Shown one piece after another: positions 1 to 8,829 of a stretch of 64,000 bases of DNA. The stretch lies in contig NZ_CP128988.1 of NCBI RefSeq assembly GCF_030406045.1, positions 1,461,438 through 1,525,437 of the forward strand, read 5' to 3'. The translations under genes were made by a program, and so were the position numbers. Source of the DNA: Thiohalobacter sp. IOR34 (GTDB lineage Bacteria > Pseudomonadota > Gammaproteobacteria > Thiohalobacterales > Thiohalobacteraceae). The notes beneath the pieces were generated by a model that was given only the letters and a program-made list of their open reading frames with translations, searched no databases and had not been told where the DNA came from. How positions within the stretch are numbered: the first letter of the stretch is position 1; the number at the start of each line of letters is the position of its first letter.

Positions 1-1
1 C

Positions 2-892
2 TCAATCCCGGAAACGCTTCAGCAGATCCCCATAGGCATCGATGCGCCGGTCGCGCAGATAGGGCCAGATGCGGCGTACCGTCTCGCTGCGCGCCAGGTC
101 CAGATCGGCGAGCAGCAGCTGTTCCTGCTCCACGGTCGCCTCGGCCAGCAGCTCGCCCTGGGGTCCGGCGACGAAACTCGAACCCCAGAAGTGGATGCCA
201 TCGCCGCGACCTGAAGGATCGGGCTCGAAGCCGGTGCGGTTGCAGGCCGCGACTGGCAGGCCGTTGGCGATGGCGTGGCCGCGTTGCACGGTCAGCCAGG
301 CATCGCGCTGGCGCGCCTGCTCGGCAGCGTCGTCGGCCGGATCCCAGCCGATGGCCGTGGGATAGAGCAGCAGCTCGGCGCCGGCCAGGGCCATCAGCCG
401 TGCTGCTTCCGGGTACCACTGATCCCAGCAGACCAGCACGCCGAGCCGGCCGACGGCCGTATCGATCGGCGTAAACCCAAGATCGCCCGGCGTGAAATAG
501 TACTTCTCGTAATAGCCGGGGTCGTCCGGGATGTGCATCTTGCGGTAGCGTCCGGCGAGCCTCCCATCGGCGTCCAGCACCACGGCGGTGTTGTGGTAGA
601 GGCCGGCGGCACGACGCTCGAACAGCGAAGCGACGATCACCACCCCCAGCTCGCGGGCGAGGGCGGCCAGTGCCTCACTGCTCGGACCGGGGATCGGCTC
701 GGCAATGTCGAAGCAGGCCGGATCCTCGGTCTGGCAGAAATAACGGCTGTTGTGCAGCTCCGGCAGCAGCACCAGGCGGGCACCGGCCTCGGCAGCCTGA
801 CGTATCCCAGCCAGACAGCGCGCCAGATTGGCCTCGCGATCGTCGCTGTCGCGGGCCTGCTGCAGGGCGGCGAGACGCAGCGGCCGGCTCAA
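2..892 (-). CDS. aguB: N-carbamoylputrescine amidase
   Basis: Hydrolyses N-carbamoylputrescine to putrescine, CO2 and ammonia, the last step of the cytoplasmic agmatine route. The 296-residue protein shows the nitrilase-superfamily triad: Glu45 in LLPELH, Lys118 in YRKMHIPDD and Cys155 in VLVCWDQWYPE. Length and motif spacing are normal. The start is a TTG whose last bases overlap the aguA stop (TTGA), so it is probably translated by coupling to aguA, the preceding gene of the pathway. The stop lies at the window edge but the gene is complete. Confidence 0.95.
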   Translation of the reverse strand: MSRPLRLAALQQARDSDDREANLARCLAGIRQAAEAGARLVLLPELHNSRYFCQTEDPACFDIAEPIPGPSSEALAALARELGVVIVASLFERRAAGLYHNTAVVLDADGRLAGRYRKMHIPDDPGYYEKYYFTPGDLGFTPIDTAVGRLGVLVCWDQWYPEAARLMALAGAELLLYPTAIGWDPADDAAEQARQRDAWLTVQRGHAIANGLPVAACNRTGFEPDPSGRGDGIHFWGSSFVAGPQGELLAEATVEQEQLLLADLDLARSETVRRIWPYLRDRRIDAYGDLLKRFRD

Positions 893-1935
893 GCTGCCTC
901 CTCCCCGAGCACACCCTGCGGCAGCTGCATGCTGGCGCAGTGCAGGCCACCGGCCTGGACGATCAGCGGCCGGCTGTCGATGGCATGGATCTCGCGACCG
1001 GGAAAGACCTCGGCCAGACGTTCGACTGCCACGGCATCGTTGGCATCGCCATAGGCCGGCACCAACACGGCGTCGTTGATGATCAGGAAATTGGCATAAC
1101 TGGCCGGCAGCCGGCGACCGTCGCTGTCATGAACGGGGGCCGGCAGGGGCAGGGGCACCAGGCGATAGCCCGAGCCGTCGCTGCGGCGCAGCGCTGCCAG
1201 TTCCCCGGCCATCGCCTGCAGGGGCTCGTAGTGCGGGTCGTCCGGGTCCTCGCAGATCGCATGGGCGATGCAGTCCAGGGCACAGAAGCGGGCCAGCATG
1301 TCGACATGGCCGTCGGTATCGTCACCCTCCAGCCAGCCGTGCCGCAGCCAGAGGATGCGCTCGACGCCGAGCCGGCTGCGCAGTTCCCGCTCCAGCCCGG
1401 CACGGTCGAGATCCGGATTACGATGTGGATCGAGCAGGCAGCGCTCGGTGGTCAGCAGGCTGCCTTCGCCATCGGTGTCGATGGCGCCACCCTCCAGGAC
1501 CAGGGGCTGGGCTTCGCGCGGCGTCTCGCCAAAGGCACCGGCGGCGTGCAGACCGGCGGTCACCAGGGTGTCGAGTTCCGAGGGATACTTGCCGCCCCAG
1601 CCGTTGAAGATGAAATCCAGCAGCCGGGGACGGCCGTCCTCCAGCACGCAAAGCGGCCCGTAGTCGCGCACCCAGGTATCGTCGCTGGCCACGCAGTGCA
1701 GCCGCACCCGGCGCAGGTCGACATCGGCCTCGAGCAGATGATCGGCGACATGGGCCCGGTGTGCTTCGTCATAGCAGCACACCACCAAGGTCTCATGGGC
1801 AGCGATGGCCCGCGCCAGGGCCAGGTAGATTGCCTCGACCTCGGCCAGTCGCGGCGCCCAGTCCGAATGCGGATGTGGCCAGGTCAGCAGGACCCCGTCC
1901 TGGGGTGACCACTCGGCGGGGAGTCGGCGCGTCAT
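889..1935 (-). CDS. aguA: Agmatine deiminase
   Basis: Converts agmatine to N-carbamoylputrescine and ammonia. It belongs to the peptidyl-arginine-deiminase fold family. Visible motifs are WVRDYGP (88-94, catalytic Asp91), the EGG loop (148-150), the DGHVDM His210 motif and the C-terminal nucleophile Cys333 in GGLHCASMQ. The 348-residue length fits. It is followed with a 4-base overlap by aguB and preceded by a small secreted-protein gene 24 bases upstream, all on the minus strand, so this is a likely three-gene operon for putrescine synthesis. Confidence 0.95.
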   Translation of the reverse strand: MTRRLPAEWSPQDGVLLTWPHPHSDWAPRLAEVEAIYLALARAIAAHETLVVCCYDEAHRAHVADHLLEADVDLRRVRLHCVASDDTWVRDYGPLCVLEDGRPRLLDFIFNGWGGKYPSELDTLVTAGLHAAGAFGETPREAQPLVLEGGAIDTDGEGSLLTTERCLLDPHRNPDLDRAGLERELRSRLGVERILWLRHGWLEGDDTDGHVDMLARFCALDCIAHAICEDPDDPHYEPLQAMAGELAALRRSDGSGYRLVPLPLPAPVHDSDGRRLPASYANFLIINDAVLVPAYGDANDAVAVERLAEVFPGREIHAIDSRPLIVQAGGLHCASMQLPQGVLGEEAA

Positions 1936-1959
1936 CGCGGCGGGCGGAGAGGGCAGGGG

Positions 1960-2262
1960 TCAGGGGGCATGGGGGCGGTGGAGCACGCTGTGGATGACCC
2001 GCGAGCCCTCGAAATAGACGGTGAAATCCTGGTATACCCAGCGGGTGATGGGAGGCTCCCCGACCGGCCCAAGGATCTGCTGCGGTTCACCGAAGCGGGC
2101 GCGTACGGCCTCCATGGTCTGACCACTGCGTGGCCGTTCCAGCCCGGCGGGGCTGTTCGGCGGTTCCGACTTGAGGGCGTCGATGATCAGAACCTCGGCC
2201 CGGGCCCCGGGTAGGGCGGCCAGCAGCAGGGCGCTGGCCAGAAACAGTCTGCGCAGGATCAT
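1960..2262 (-). CDS. Small secreted BamE/SmpA-like protein of unknown function
   Basis: A protein of 100 residues starting MILRRLFLASALLLAALPGARA, a clear Sec signal peptide with no lipobox cysteine. I chose the ATG at 2262 because AAAGGAGA lies just upstream; a longer frame runs to 2316 but would bury the signal. The mature part has a pattern like that of SmpA/BamE-type folds (MEAVRARFGEP, GEPPITRWVY, FTVYFE), read here by eye only. It lies 24 bases upstream of aguA. Nothing ties it to polyamine metabolism; periplasmic location is inferred from the signal peptide. Confidence 0.75.
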   Translation of the reverse strand: MILRRLFLASALLLAALPGARAEVLIIDALKSEPPNSPAGLERPRSGQTMEAVRARFGEPQQILGPVGEPPITRWVYQDFTVYFEGSRVIHSVLHRPHAP

Positions 2263-2321
2263 TCCGGTCTCCTTTGAGCCCTCGGCTCCATGGGTTTTGT
2301 CAACTATAACATCCATTTATA

Positions 2322-2583
2322 CTAAGACAAACGATAACAAAGCCTCATTCAGCGGGTCTCTGGACGATCAGCCCGCAAGGCGCAATGGCGCCGGCAGGGT
2401 GATTCCCTGTCAAGCCATGGCAACCTGCGGATGGCCGTCCAGAGGCCCGCCCGCAGGGAGCTTGCCAGGCGCCCCGGCTCTGCGTTGTACCCCTTGGCAA
2501 GGGCGGGCCATTCCCTGCGGGGCACGCCTTGATCCGGGGCGCCTGGCAAGCTCTGAATGAGGCTTTGTTATCGTTTGTCTTAG
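2322..2583. mobile_element. 262-bp MITE flanked by TA, long terminal inverted repeats
   Basis: Perfect inverted repeats of 31 bp end the element: left 2322-2352, beginning CTAAGACAAACGATAACAAA, and right 2553-2583. Each end is flanked by TA (2320-2321 and 2584-2585), consistent with a 2-bp TA target duplication. Inside are further stems: 2458-2477 pairs with 2534-2553 (20 bp), and TCTGGAC near 2360 pairs with GTCCAGA near 2438, so the whole folds as a branched structure. No open reading frame. TA duplications are typical of IS630/Tc1-mariner transposases, so it is probably a non-autonomous derivative. It occupies the divergent gap between the aguA operon and motY. Confidence 0.85.
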
Positions 2584-2677
2584 TAAGTGGTCAAATGGTC
2601 ATTTCCGGGGTTTCGCCGGGCAGCCGGCGAGCGCCAGTGGCGGTAAAGTTCGAGCCCTCGCGGTCGACACAGGTGAC

Positions 2678-3568
2678 ATGCGACTGTCCACGTTCATCGG
2701 CTCCCTGGCCTGGAGCCTGCTGGCCACAGTGAACGGCCTGGCCAGCGCCAGCAGCGGTGCCCTGCGGTTCGGCGCCGATCTGGAGGAGGCCGCCTGGCAC
2801 ATCGAGCGCGCCAGCGGCCGCTGTGCCCTGGTGCAGCCCATCCCCCGCTTCGGCGAGGTCCGTTTCCAGCAGCAGTCGGGCAAGCCCTTCGGCTTCTCCA
2901 TCGACGTGCCCCAGCCGCCACACCGGCCCCAGCTGGCCAGCATGCAGTCGGTGCCGCCGGCGTGGATGCACGATGCAACGCCGCAGGAACTCGGCAGCGT
3001 GCCGCTCCAGCGCGGCAACCGGCCGCTGACCCTGGACCGCGGCCCGGCGATGCGCCTGTTCTACGAGCTGGAGAAGGGCCGTTTTGCCGAATTCCACTAC
3101 CGCGACTGGGCCGACGGCCGCGATCCGGTGACAGTGACCGTTTCCGCCCTGCGTTTCAAGGAGGTTCTGCCCGAGTTCCTGGACTGCCTGGCCGGGCTCA
3201 TCCAGCTCGACTTCGATGTGGCCGCCGAGTACCGCATCCACTTCGCTACCGACAGCTTTCAGCTGAACCAGCACAGCCGCCGTCAACTGAGCCGGATCCT
3301 GCGAGCCTTCCGCCAGCGCAAGGACAAGGACGTGGAGAAGATCGTCATCGCCGGCCATGCCGACCGCCGGGGCGGTTCATCCTACAACGACAAGCTGTCC
3401 TACCGCCGGGCCCGCGAGATCAAGCGCTACCTGGTGCGGCGCGGCATCCCGGCCGACCGTATCGAGCTGCGCGCCTTTGGCGAGAGCTGGCCGGTCAACC
3501 CCGCCAATACCCCGGAGGCCCTGGCCGAGAACCGCCGCGCCACCCTTTGGTTCGCCGAGAAACCCTGA
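2678..3568 (+). CDS. motY: MotY-family flagellar stator-ring protein with OmpA-like domain
   Basis: A 296-residue exported protein with a signal peptide (about 1-24). The MotY-type N-terminal domain follows, with CALVQPIPRFGEVRF near 49-63, SVPPAW and YELEKGRFAEFHYRDW. The OmpA-like peptidoglycan-binding domain is at about 185-290 (AGHADRRGG, SYRRAREIKRYL). The N-terminal half resembles Vibrio MotY, which forms the T ring around sodium-driven polar flagellar motors, rather than a generic OmpA protein. AGGTGAC precedes the ATG. No flagellar genes are nearby, which is common for motY. Confidence 0.85.
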   Translation: MRLSTFIGSLAWSLLATVNGLASASSGALRFGADLEEAAWHIERASGRCALVQPIPRFGEVRFQQQSGKPFGFSIDVPQPPHRPQLASMQSVPPAWMHDATPQELGSVPLQRGNRPLTLDRGPAMRLFYELEKGRFAEFHYRDWADGRDPVTVTVSALRFKEVLPEFLDCLAGLIQLDFDVAAEYRIHFATDSFQLNQHSRRQLSRILRAFRQRKDKDVEKIVIAGHADRRGGSSYNDKLSYRRAREIKRYLVRRGIPADRIELRAFGESWPVNPANTPEALAENRRATLWFAEKP

Positions 3569-3571
3569 CCC

Positions 3572-3641
3572 CTGAATTCTGGCTCCTGAATTCTGGATTC
3601 TGAATTCTGGATTCTGAATTCTGGATTCTGAATTCTGGATA
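3572..3641. repeat. Five tandem copies of a 14-bp unit
   Basis: Units CTGAATTCTGGNTN at 3572, 3586, 3600, 3614 and 3628, nearly identical. They lie between the motY stop and the lolC promoter and contain GAATTC palindromes every 14 bases. There is no coding capacity. Spacing and lack of spacers exclude CRISPR. Confidence 0.9.
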
Positions 3642-3693
3642 CTGGTTTTCACCCCCTCCCATCCTTTTCCGTGCCTTCCTCGGGCTGCGTGGC

Positions 3694-3699
3694 TATAAT
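3694..3699 (+). promoter_or_regulatory. TATAAT -10 element just upstream of lolC
   Basis: A perfect TATAAT ends 8 bases before the lolC ATG. No good -35 hexamer is visible at 16-18 bp. If used, transcription would begin within about 0-2 bases of the start codon, giving a leaderless or nearly leaderless mRNA; no ribosome-binding site is seen before this ATG. Confidence 0.45.
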
Positions 3700-3707
3700 C
3701 CGGCCGC

Positions 3708-4955
3708 ATGTTCCGCCCTTATGAACTCTTCATCGGCCTGCGTTATACACGCGCCAAGCGCCGCAACCATTTCATCTCCTTCATCTCCTTCATCTCCATT
3801 CTCGGCATCGCCCTGGGCGTGACGGCGCTGATCACCGTGCTTTCGGTGATGAACGGCTTCGAAAACGAGCTGCGCACCCGCATCCTCGGCATGGCGGCCC
3901 ATGCCACCATCACCTCGGCCAGCGGTTCGCTCAACGACTGGCAGCGGCTGGCCGGGCTGGCGGAGCGCAATCCGGATGTGGTGGGCACCGCCCCCTTCGT
4001 CCGCGGCGAGGCCATGATCACCCATCGCAACCGGGTCAGCGGTGCCCTGCTGCGGGGGATCCTGCCGGAACGCGAGCCGCGCGTCTCCGACGTCGGTGCG
4101 CACATGAAGGTCGGCAGCCTGGAGGCGCTCAAGGCCGGCAGCTACGGCATCGTCCTCGGCAGCGAGCTGGCCTACAATCTCGGTGCCTCGCTGGGCGACA
4201 AGGTGACGGTGATCAGCCCCCAGGCCACCATCACCCCGGCCGGCACCCTGCCACGGCTGCGGCGCTTCACCGTGGTCGGCATCTTCGAGGTCGGCATGTA
4301 CGAATACGACCGGGGCGTGGCCATGCTGCATATCGCGGACGCCGCCCGCCTGTTTCGCCTCGGCGCGGGCGTCACCGGGCTGCGTCTAAAGCTCGACGAC
4401 CTGTTCTCGGTCAAGCGCGTGGTCCACGAACTGGCGGCCGAGCTGCCCTATGAATACCGCCTCAATGACTGGACACGGCAGCACGCCAACTTCTTCCGCG
4501 CCATCAAGACCGAGAAACGGGTGATGTTCATCATCCTGGCGCTGATCGTCGCGGTGGCCGCCTTCAACATCGTCTCCACCCTGGTGATGGTGGTCACCGA
4601 CAAGCAGGCGGACATCGCCATCCTCCGCACCCTGGGCGCGACGCCGGCCTCGGTAATGGGGATCTTCATCGTCCAGGGAACCCTGATCGGCACCTTCGGC
4701 ACCCTGCTCGGGGCGGTGGGCGGGGTCGCCCTGGCACTCAACGTCGAGACCCTGGTGCCGGCCATCGAGCGTTTCTTCGAGGTGCAGTTCCTGCCCGCCG
4801 ACATCTACTACATCAGCGAACTGCCGTCGCGCCTGGAATGGCCCGACGTCTGGCGGATCAGCGGCTTCGCCTTCCTGCTCTGCCTGCTCGCCACCCTCTA
4901 TCCCGCCTGGCGCGCCGCCCGAACCCAGCCGGCCGAGGCCCTGCGCTATGAGTGA
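3708..4955 (+). CDS. lolC: Lipoprotein-releasing ABC transporter permease LolC/E (LolF-like)
   Basis: Inner-membrane subunit of the Lol system that extracts outer-membrane lipoproteins and passes them to LolA. The 415 residues have the family layout: first membrane helix about 22-45, a large periplasmic loop about 50-265, then three helices near 270-295, 315-340 and 375-400. The opening [20 protein letters not shown] is typical. The FIS triplet is encoded by three exact 9-bp repeats (3771-3797). Only one permease gene accompanies lolD, suggesting a homodimeric LolF-type transporter, though a second gene could lie elsewhere. It overlaps lolD by 8 bases. Confidence 0.92.
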   Translation: MFRPYELFIGLRYTRAKRRNHFISFISFISILGIALGVTALITVLSVMNGFENELRTRILGMAAHATITSASGSLNDWQRLAGLAERNPDVVGTAPFVRGEAMITHRNRVSGALLRGILPEREPRVSDVGAHMKVGSLEALKAGSYGIVLGSELAYNLGASLGDKVTVISPQATITPAGTLPRLRRFTVVGIFEVGMYEYDRGVAMLHIADAARLFRLGAGVTGLRLKLDDLFSVKRVVHELAAELPYEYRLNDWTRQHANFFRAIKTEKRVMFIILALIVAVAAFNIVSTLVMVVTDKQADIAILRTLGATPASVMGIFIVQGTLIGTFGTLLGAVGGVALALNVETLVPAIERFFEVQFLPADIYYISELPSRLEWPDVWRISGFAFLLCLLATLYPAWRAARTQPAEALRYE

Positions 4956-5628
4956 GATCGTCATCCAGTGCCGGGGACTGGCCAAGACCTTCATGCAGGG
5001 GCGGCTGGCGGTGGAGGTGCTGCGCCACATCGACCTGGAGGTCGAGCAGGGCGAGCGCATCGCCATCGTCGGTGCCTCGGGCAGCGGCAAGAGCACCCTG
5101 CTGCACCTGCTCGGCGGCCTGGACGCACCGACTGGCGGCGAGGTGCGGGTGGCGGGACACGACATGAGCCGCCTGGGCGACGCCGAGCGTGGCCGGCTGC
5201 GCAACCGGGCGCTGGGCTTCGTCTATCAGTTCCATCATCTGCTGCCGGAGTTCTCGGCGCTGGAGAACGTCGCCATGCCGCTGCTGATCCGCGGCGAGGG
5301 CATCGCCCAGGCGCGCCAGACGGCCCGCAGCCTGTTGCAGCAGGTCGGTCTGGAGGCACGGCTGCATCACAAGCCAGGGGAGCTCTCGGGCGGTGAGCGG
5401 CAGCGGGCGGCGCTGGCCCGGGCGCTGGTCACCCGGCCACGCTGCGTGCTGGCCGACGAACCGACCGGCAATCTGGACCGGGTGACCGCCGAGCACGTCT
5501 ACCGGCTGATGCTGGACCTCAACGAGGCGGTCGGCACCAGCTTCGTGATCGTCACCCATGACCCGGCACTGGCGGCGCGCATGGACCGGGTGCTGACCCT
5601 GGAGGACGGGGTGCTGCAGCCGTCCTGA
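4948..5628 (+). CDS. lolD: Lipoprotein-releasing ABC transporter ATP-binding protein LolD
   Basis: ATPase of the Lol lipoprotein-release transporter on the cytoplasmic face of the inner membrane. The 226 residues hold Walker [10 protein letters not shown] (42-50), Q-loop Gln94, the Lol-type stretch [16 protein letters not shown] (93-108), the signature LSGGE (146-150) and Walker B with ADEPTGNLD (169-177). The start overlaps the permease by 8 bases, so the two are cotranslated. The stop lies 6 bases from the convergent stop of the DUF2062 gene. Confidence 0.95.
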   Translation: MSEIVIQCRGLAKTFMQGRLAVEVLRHIDLEVEQGERIAIVGASGSGKSTLLHLLGGLDAPTGGEVRVAGHDMSRLGDAERGRLRNRALGFVYQFHHLLPEFSALENVAMPLLIRGEGIAQARQTARSLLQQVGLEARLHHKPGELSGGERQRAALARALVTRPRCVLADEPTGNLDRVTAEHVYRLMLDLNEAVGTSFVIVTHDPALAARMDRVLTLEDGVLQPS

Positions 5629-5634
5629 GCCGGT

Positions 5635-6165
5635 TCAGCGCCGCGGCCTGCCGAACAGCCCCGGGTGATGGCGGCGGCACCGACGCAGCACGTAGTAGCG
5701 CCAGGCGAGCCGCACCAGCCCGAACCCCAGCACCGCAGCCACCAGCCCCGTGACCAGGCTGCCCAGCAGCAGCGGTTCCCAGATCTCCTCCATGCTCTGC
5801 AGCAGGGCGGCGCTGGACAGTTCCATGCCCCCCACCTCGGGCGTGCTGCCGAGCATCCAGCTGCCGAGCCGGTAGGTGCCGTAGAAGATCGGTCCCATGG
5901 TCAGCGGATTGGTGATCCACACCAGCGCCACCGAGGCGGGCAGATTGACCCGTGCCCAGATCGCCAGCGCGGCGGCGATCACCATCTGCCCGGGGAGGGG
6001 GAGCAGGGCACAGAACAGGCCCACCGCCATGGCCCCGGAGATGGAGCGCCGGTTCAGGTGCCAGAGATTGGGATCGTGCAGGCGGGTCCCGAAACGGGCC
6101 AGATGCGGATGCCTGCGCACCTTTTCCGCATCCGGCAAATAGCGTTTAATGAACTTCCTGGGCAT
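5635..6165 (-). CDS. DUF2062 family inner-membrane protein
   Basis: A 176-residue protein with a basic N-terminus (PRKFIKRYLPDAEKVRRHP) and two or three hydrophobic segments around 45-110 and 130-160. The stretch PLPGQMVIAAALAIWARVNL with WITNPLTMGPIFY is the diagnostic DUF2062 pattern. The biochemical role of the family is not established. It is divergent from comEC (77 bases between starts) and convergent with lolD. Confidence 0.85.
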   Translation of the reverse strand: MPRKFIKRYLPDAEKVRRHPHLARFGTRLHDPNLWHLNRRSISGAMAVGLFCALLPLPGQMVIAAALAIWARVNLPASVALVWITNPLTMGPIFYGTYRLGSWMLGSTPEVGGMELSSAALLQSMEEIWEPLLLGSLVTGLVAAVLGFGLVRLAWRYYVLRRCRRHHPGLFGRPRR

Positions 6166-6241
6166 GGGTAGGGCTCGGGGCGAGACGGCGTGGCAGGATG
6201 CCAGCAGTCGATATTATCCACAAATCCGTTCAGGGAAGAAC

Positions 6242-8485
6242 ATGTTTCTGTCCGCTCTTGGCTTTCTCGGCGGCATCCTGCTGTTTCTTTATCCGCCGCC
6301 GGCCGTCGCCTGGCTGCTGCTGCCACTGCTGGCCTGGCGGCCGGCCCGGCGCCGCGCTCCCTGGCTGCTGGCCGGCGCGCTCTGGGCCGCCCTCCACCCG
6401 CCGCCCGAGCTGCTCGACGCCGCCCTTGAAGGCCAGGACCTGCTGCTGCGCGGCAGCCTCGTCTCGCTACCCGCCGCCGACACCGCGCGCCAGCGCTTCC
6501 GCTTTCGGGCCGAGGCACGGCGGGTCGGCAATGACTGGCAGCCCTTCCACCACGAACTGCGGCTCAGCTGGTATCGCGCCCCCCTGAGGCTCGGCGCCGG
6601 CGACCGCTGGCAGTTCCGGGTGCGGCTCAAGCGGCCGCGGGGCTTCGCCAATCCCGGCGGCTTCGATTACGGGCGCTGGCTGCGACGCCAGGGCTTCACG
6701 GCCACCGGTTACGTCCGCCCCTCGCCCGACAACCGCCGGCTCGGCGCCGCTTCCGGTCTGCCGCTGCTGAAGCTGCGCCAGCACCTGCTGCGTCAGATCG
6801 ATCGGGCCCTGGAGGGAAGGGCGGGGCAGGGCGTGGTCACCGCCCTGGCCCTCGGCCAGCGGGAGGGCATCGATCCTGCCCAGTGGCAACGGTTGCGGGC
6901 CACGGGCACCGCCCACCTGGTGGCCATCTCCGGTCTGCACGTCGGTCTGCTGGCCGGCCTCGGCTTTCTGCTCGGACGCGGCCTCTGGAGCCGCTCCAGC
7001 CACCTGACCCGGCGGCTGGCGGCGCAACGCGCCGGGGCCCTCAGCGCCATCGCCCTGGCGACGGCCTATGCGCTGCTGGCCGGTTTCTCCATTCCCACCC
7101 AGCGCGCCCTGCTGATGGTCACCCTGGCCGGTCTCGTCCTGCTGCTGGGTCGTCCGCTGCGCCCCATGCCCCTCTTTGGTACTGCCCTGCTGGGCGTGCT
7201 GCTGCTCGATCCCCACGCCGTGCAGGATCCCGGTTTCTGGTTGTCCTTCACGGCCGTGGGCCTGTTGCTGTGGGCCGGTCTTGGCCGCCGCGGCCCGCGG
7301 CCACCTCTGCCCAGGTTGCAGGCCCTGCTGCGCAGCAGTCTGCTCCTGACAGTGGGGTTGGCGCCGGTGACCGCACTGGCCTTCGGCCAGGCCGCCTGGC
7401 TGTCGCCACTGGCCAATCTGTTGGCCATCCCCTGGGTGACCCTGCTGGTCGTGCCGCTCAGCCTGCTGGGCACGGCCCTGCTCGGCATCGGCGTCGAGGC
7501 GGGCGGGACACTGCTGCGGCTCGCGGCTGGAGGCTTCGAGGCGCTGGACAGGGTGCTCGGCTGGCTGGCGGCATTGCCGGGCGCTGCCGGCTGGCTGCCA
7601 CCCCCGGAACCCGTCGCGCTGCTGCTGGCCGTGACCGGGGTGCTCTGGCTGGCGGCGCCGCGAGGCTTCCCCGGTCGCTGGGTGGCTGGCCTGCTGCTCC
7701 TGCCCTTGCTGCTGCTGCGCCCCCCGCAGCCGCCGCCGGGTCATGCCTGGTTCAGTCTGCTGGACGTGGGCCAGGGGCTGGCCGCAGTGGTCCGCACCCG
7801 CAACCATGTGCTGGTCTACGATACCGGTCCCCGCTTCGCCAGCGGATTCGAGACCGGCAGTGCCGTCCTGCGGCCCTTCCTGCTCCAGGCGGGGCTCCGC
7901 GCCGTCGATCTGCTGATCGTCAGCCACGGGGACAACGACCACATCGGCGGCGCGCGCGGCCTGACCCGCAGCCTGCCGGTCTACCAGGTGATCAGCAGCG
8001 TGCCCCAGCGCCTCGACTGGCGCCGTGCGGCACGCTGTGATCGGCCGCGGCGCTGGTCCTGGGACGGGGTAGGATTCGAGCTCATCCATCCGGCCGGCCG
8101 GCGCCGCTGGCGCGGCAACAACGCCTCCTGCGTGCTGCGGGTGGTGGCGGCCGATGGACAGGCCCTGCTGCTGCCGGGGGACATCGAGGCCGCCGCCGAA
8201 CGTGCCCTGCTGCACGGAACGGCGGATCTGGGCGCCGATCTGCTGGTGGTGCCGCATCACGGCAGCCGCACCTCGTCGACGGCGGCCTTCATCGAGCGGG
8301 TCGGGCCCCGCTACGCGCTGTTCGCCGTTGGCTACCGCAACCGCTTCGGTTTCCCACGGCCGGAGATAGCGGCCCGCTACCGTCAGCGGGGAATCCGGCT
8401 GCTGGACACCGCGACGGCCGGTGCCATCCATTTCCGTCTGGGCAGCGGCCCGCAGGGGCTGCGTCCACGGACCAGCCGGCCGTGA
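6242..8485 (+). CDS. comEC: DNA internalization channel ComEC/Rec2
   Basis: Forms the inner-membrane channel that takes up single-stranded DNA in natural transformation. With the start at 6242 the protein has 747 residues. Visible parts are N-terminal membrane helices, the competence domain with HLVAISGLHVGL and repeated hydrophobic helices, and a C-terminal metallo-beta-lactamase-like domain with LLDVGQG, SHGDNDHIGG (about 560) and VPHHGS (about 670). An in-frame extension to 6149 exists but would overlap the divergent gene and adds no conserved sequence; GGGAAG precedes the chosen ATG. Full length and intact motifs suggest it is functional. Confidence 0.93.
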   Translation: MFLSALGFLGGILLFLYPPPAVAWLLLPLLAWRPARRRAPWLLAGALWAALHPPPELLDAALEGQDLLLRGSLVSLPAADTARQRFRFRAEARRVGNDWQPFHHELRLSWYRAPLRLGAGDRWQFRVRLKRPRGFANPGGFDYGRWLRRQGFTATGYVRPSPDNRRLGAASGLPLLKLRQHLLRQIDRALEGRAGQGVVTALALGQREGIDPAQWQRLRATGTAHLVAISGLHVGLLAGLGFLLGRGLWSRSSHLTRRLAAQRAGALSAIALATAYALLAGFSIPTQRALLMVTLAGLVLLLGRPLRPMPLFGTALLGVLLLDPHAVQDPGFWLSFTAVGLLLWAGLGRRGPRPPLPRLQALLRSSLLLTVGLAPVTALAFGQAAWLSPLANLLAIPWVTLLVVPLSLLGTALLGIGVEAGGTLLRLAAGGFEALDRVLGWLAALPGAAGWLPPPEPVALLLAVTGVLWLAAPRGFPGRWVAGLLLLPLLLLRPPQPPPGHAWFSLLDVGQGLAAVVRTRNHVLVYDTGPRFASGFETGSAVLRPFLLQAGLRAVDLLIVSHGDNDHIGGARGLTRSLPVYQVISSVPQRLDWRRAARCDRPRRWSWDGVGFELIHPAGRRRWRGNNASCVLRVVAADGQALLLPGDIEAAAERALLHGTADLGADLLVVPHHGSRTSSTAAFIERVGPRYALFAVGYRNRFGFPRPEIAARYRQRGIRLLDTATAGAIHFRLGSGPQGLRPRTSRP

Positions 8486-8537
8486 TGCAAGCAGGGAGGT
8501 GAATCCGTATGATAGACGCCGCAACGTCGGCCGCCAG

Positions 8538-8783
8538 GCCGGATATTGCACCAAGGCGGCTCCTATGAATCGGAGTGCAGGCTGGTATACAAGGCCAGGA
8601 GGCTCGCAAATGGGCCCTCGTGGCGGGGTACGGTTTGTGCCTATTCGATTTCAGGACGCATCTGGCTGCGCATCCTGGCCGATCGCCCTTGAATCATAGC
8701 TACGGCTATGCTTCTGCGGGTGATCGACCAACCTGCTTTGCCAGCTCCGCCCTGAGCATCGAATCCTTGGTGCAATATCCGGG
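8538..8783. mobile_element. MITE copy A of the CCCGGATATTGCACCAAGG family
   Basis: Left terminal repeat 8539-8556 (first base diverged) and right repeat 8765-8783 are inverted copies. CTAG follows the right end (8784-8787); the left flank has the decayed match CCAG. The interior carries CATAGCTACGGCTATG (8695-8710), the tip of a long imperfect inverted repeat shared with copies F, G, H and I. It fills the gap between comEC and exbB and contains no gene. Confidence 0.9.
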
Positions 8784-8829
8784 CTAGCCCGTGCCGGCAT
8801 GGAATCCTCAACGGGGATGGACTGCAACG

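Noticed and set aside
670-1908. 412-codon plus-strand frame across aguB and aguA
   Set aside because: Shadow of two well-supported enzymes; no domain of its own.
3572-3641. Possible CRISPR array
   Set aside because: Units of 14 bp are directly adjacent with no spacers and no cas genes are present; it is a simple tandem repeat.
6467-8554. 695-codon open frame on the minus strand opposite comEC
   Set aside because: It mirrors the codon periodicity of comEC in GC-rich DNA, is rich in Gln/Gly/Arg runs and has no recognisable domain; comEC is intact on the other strand.
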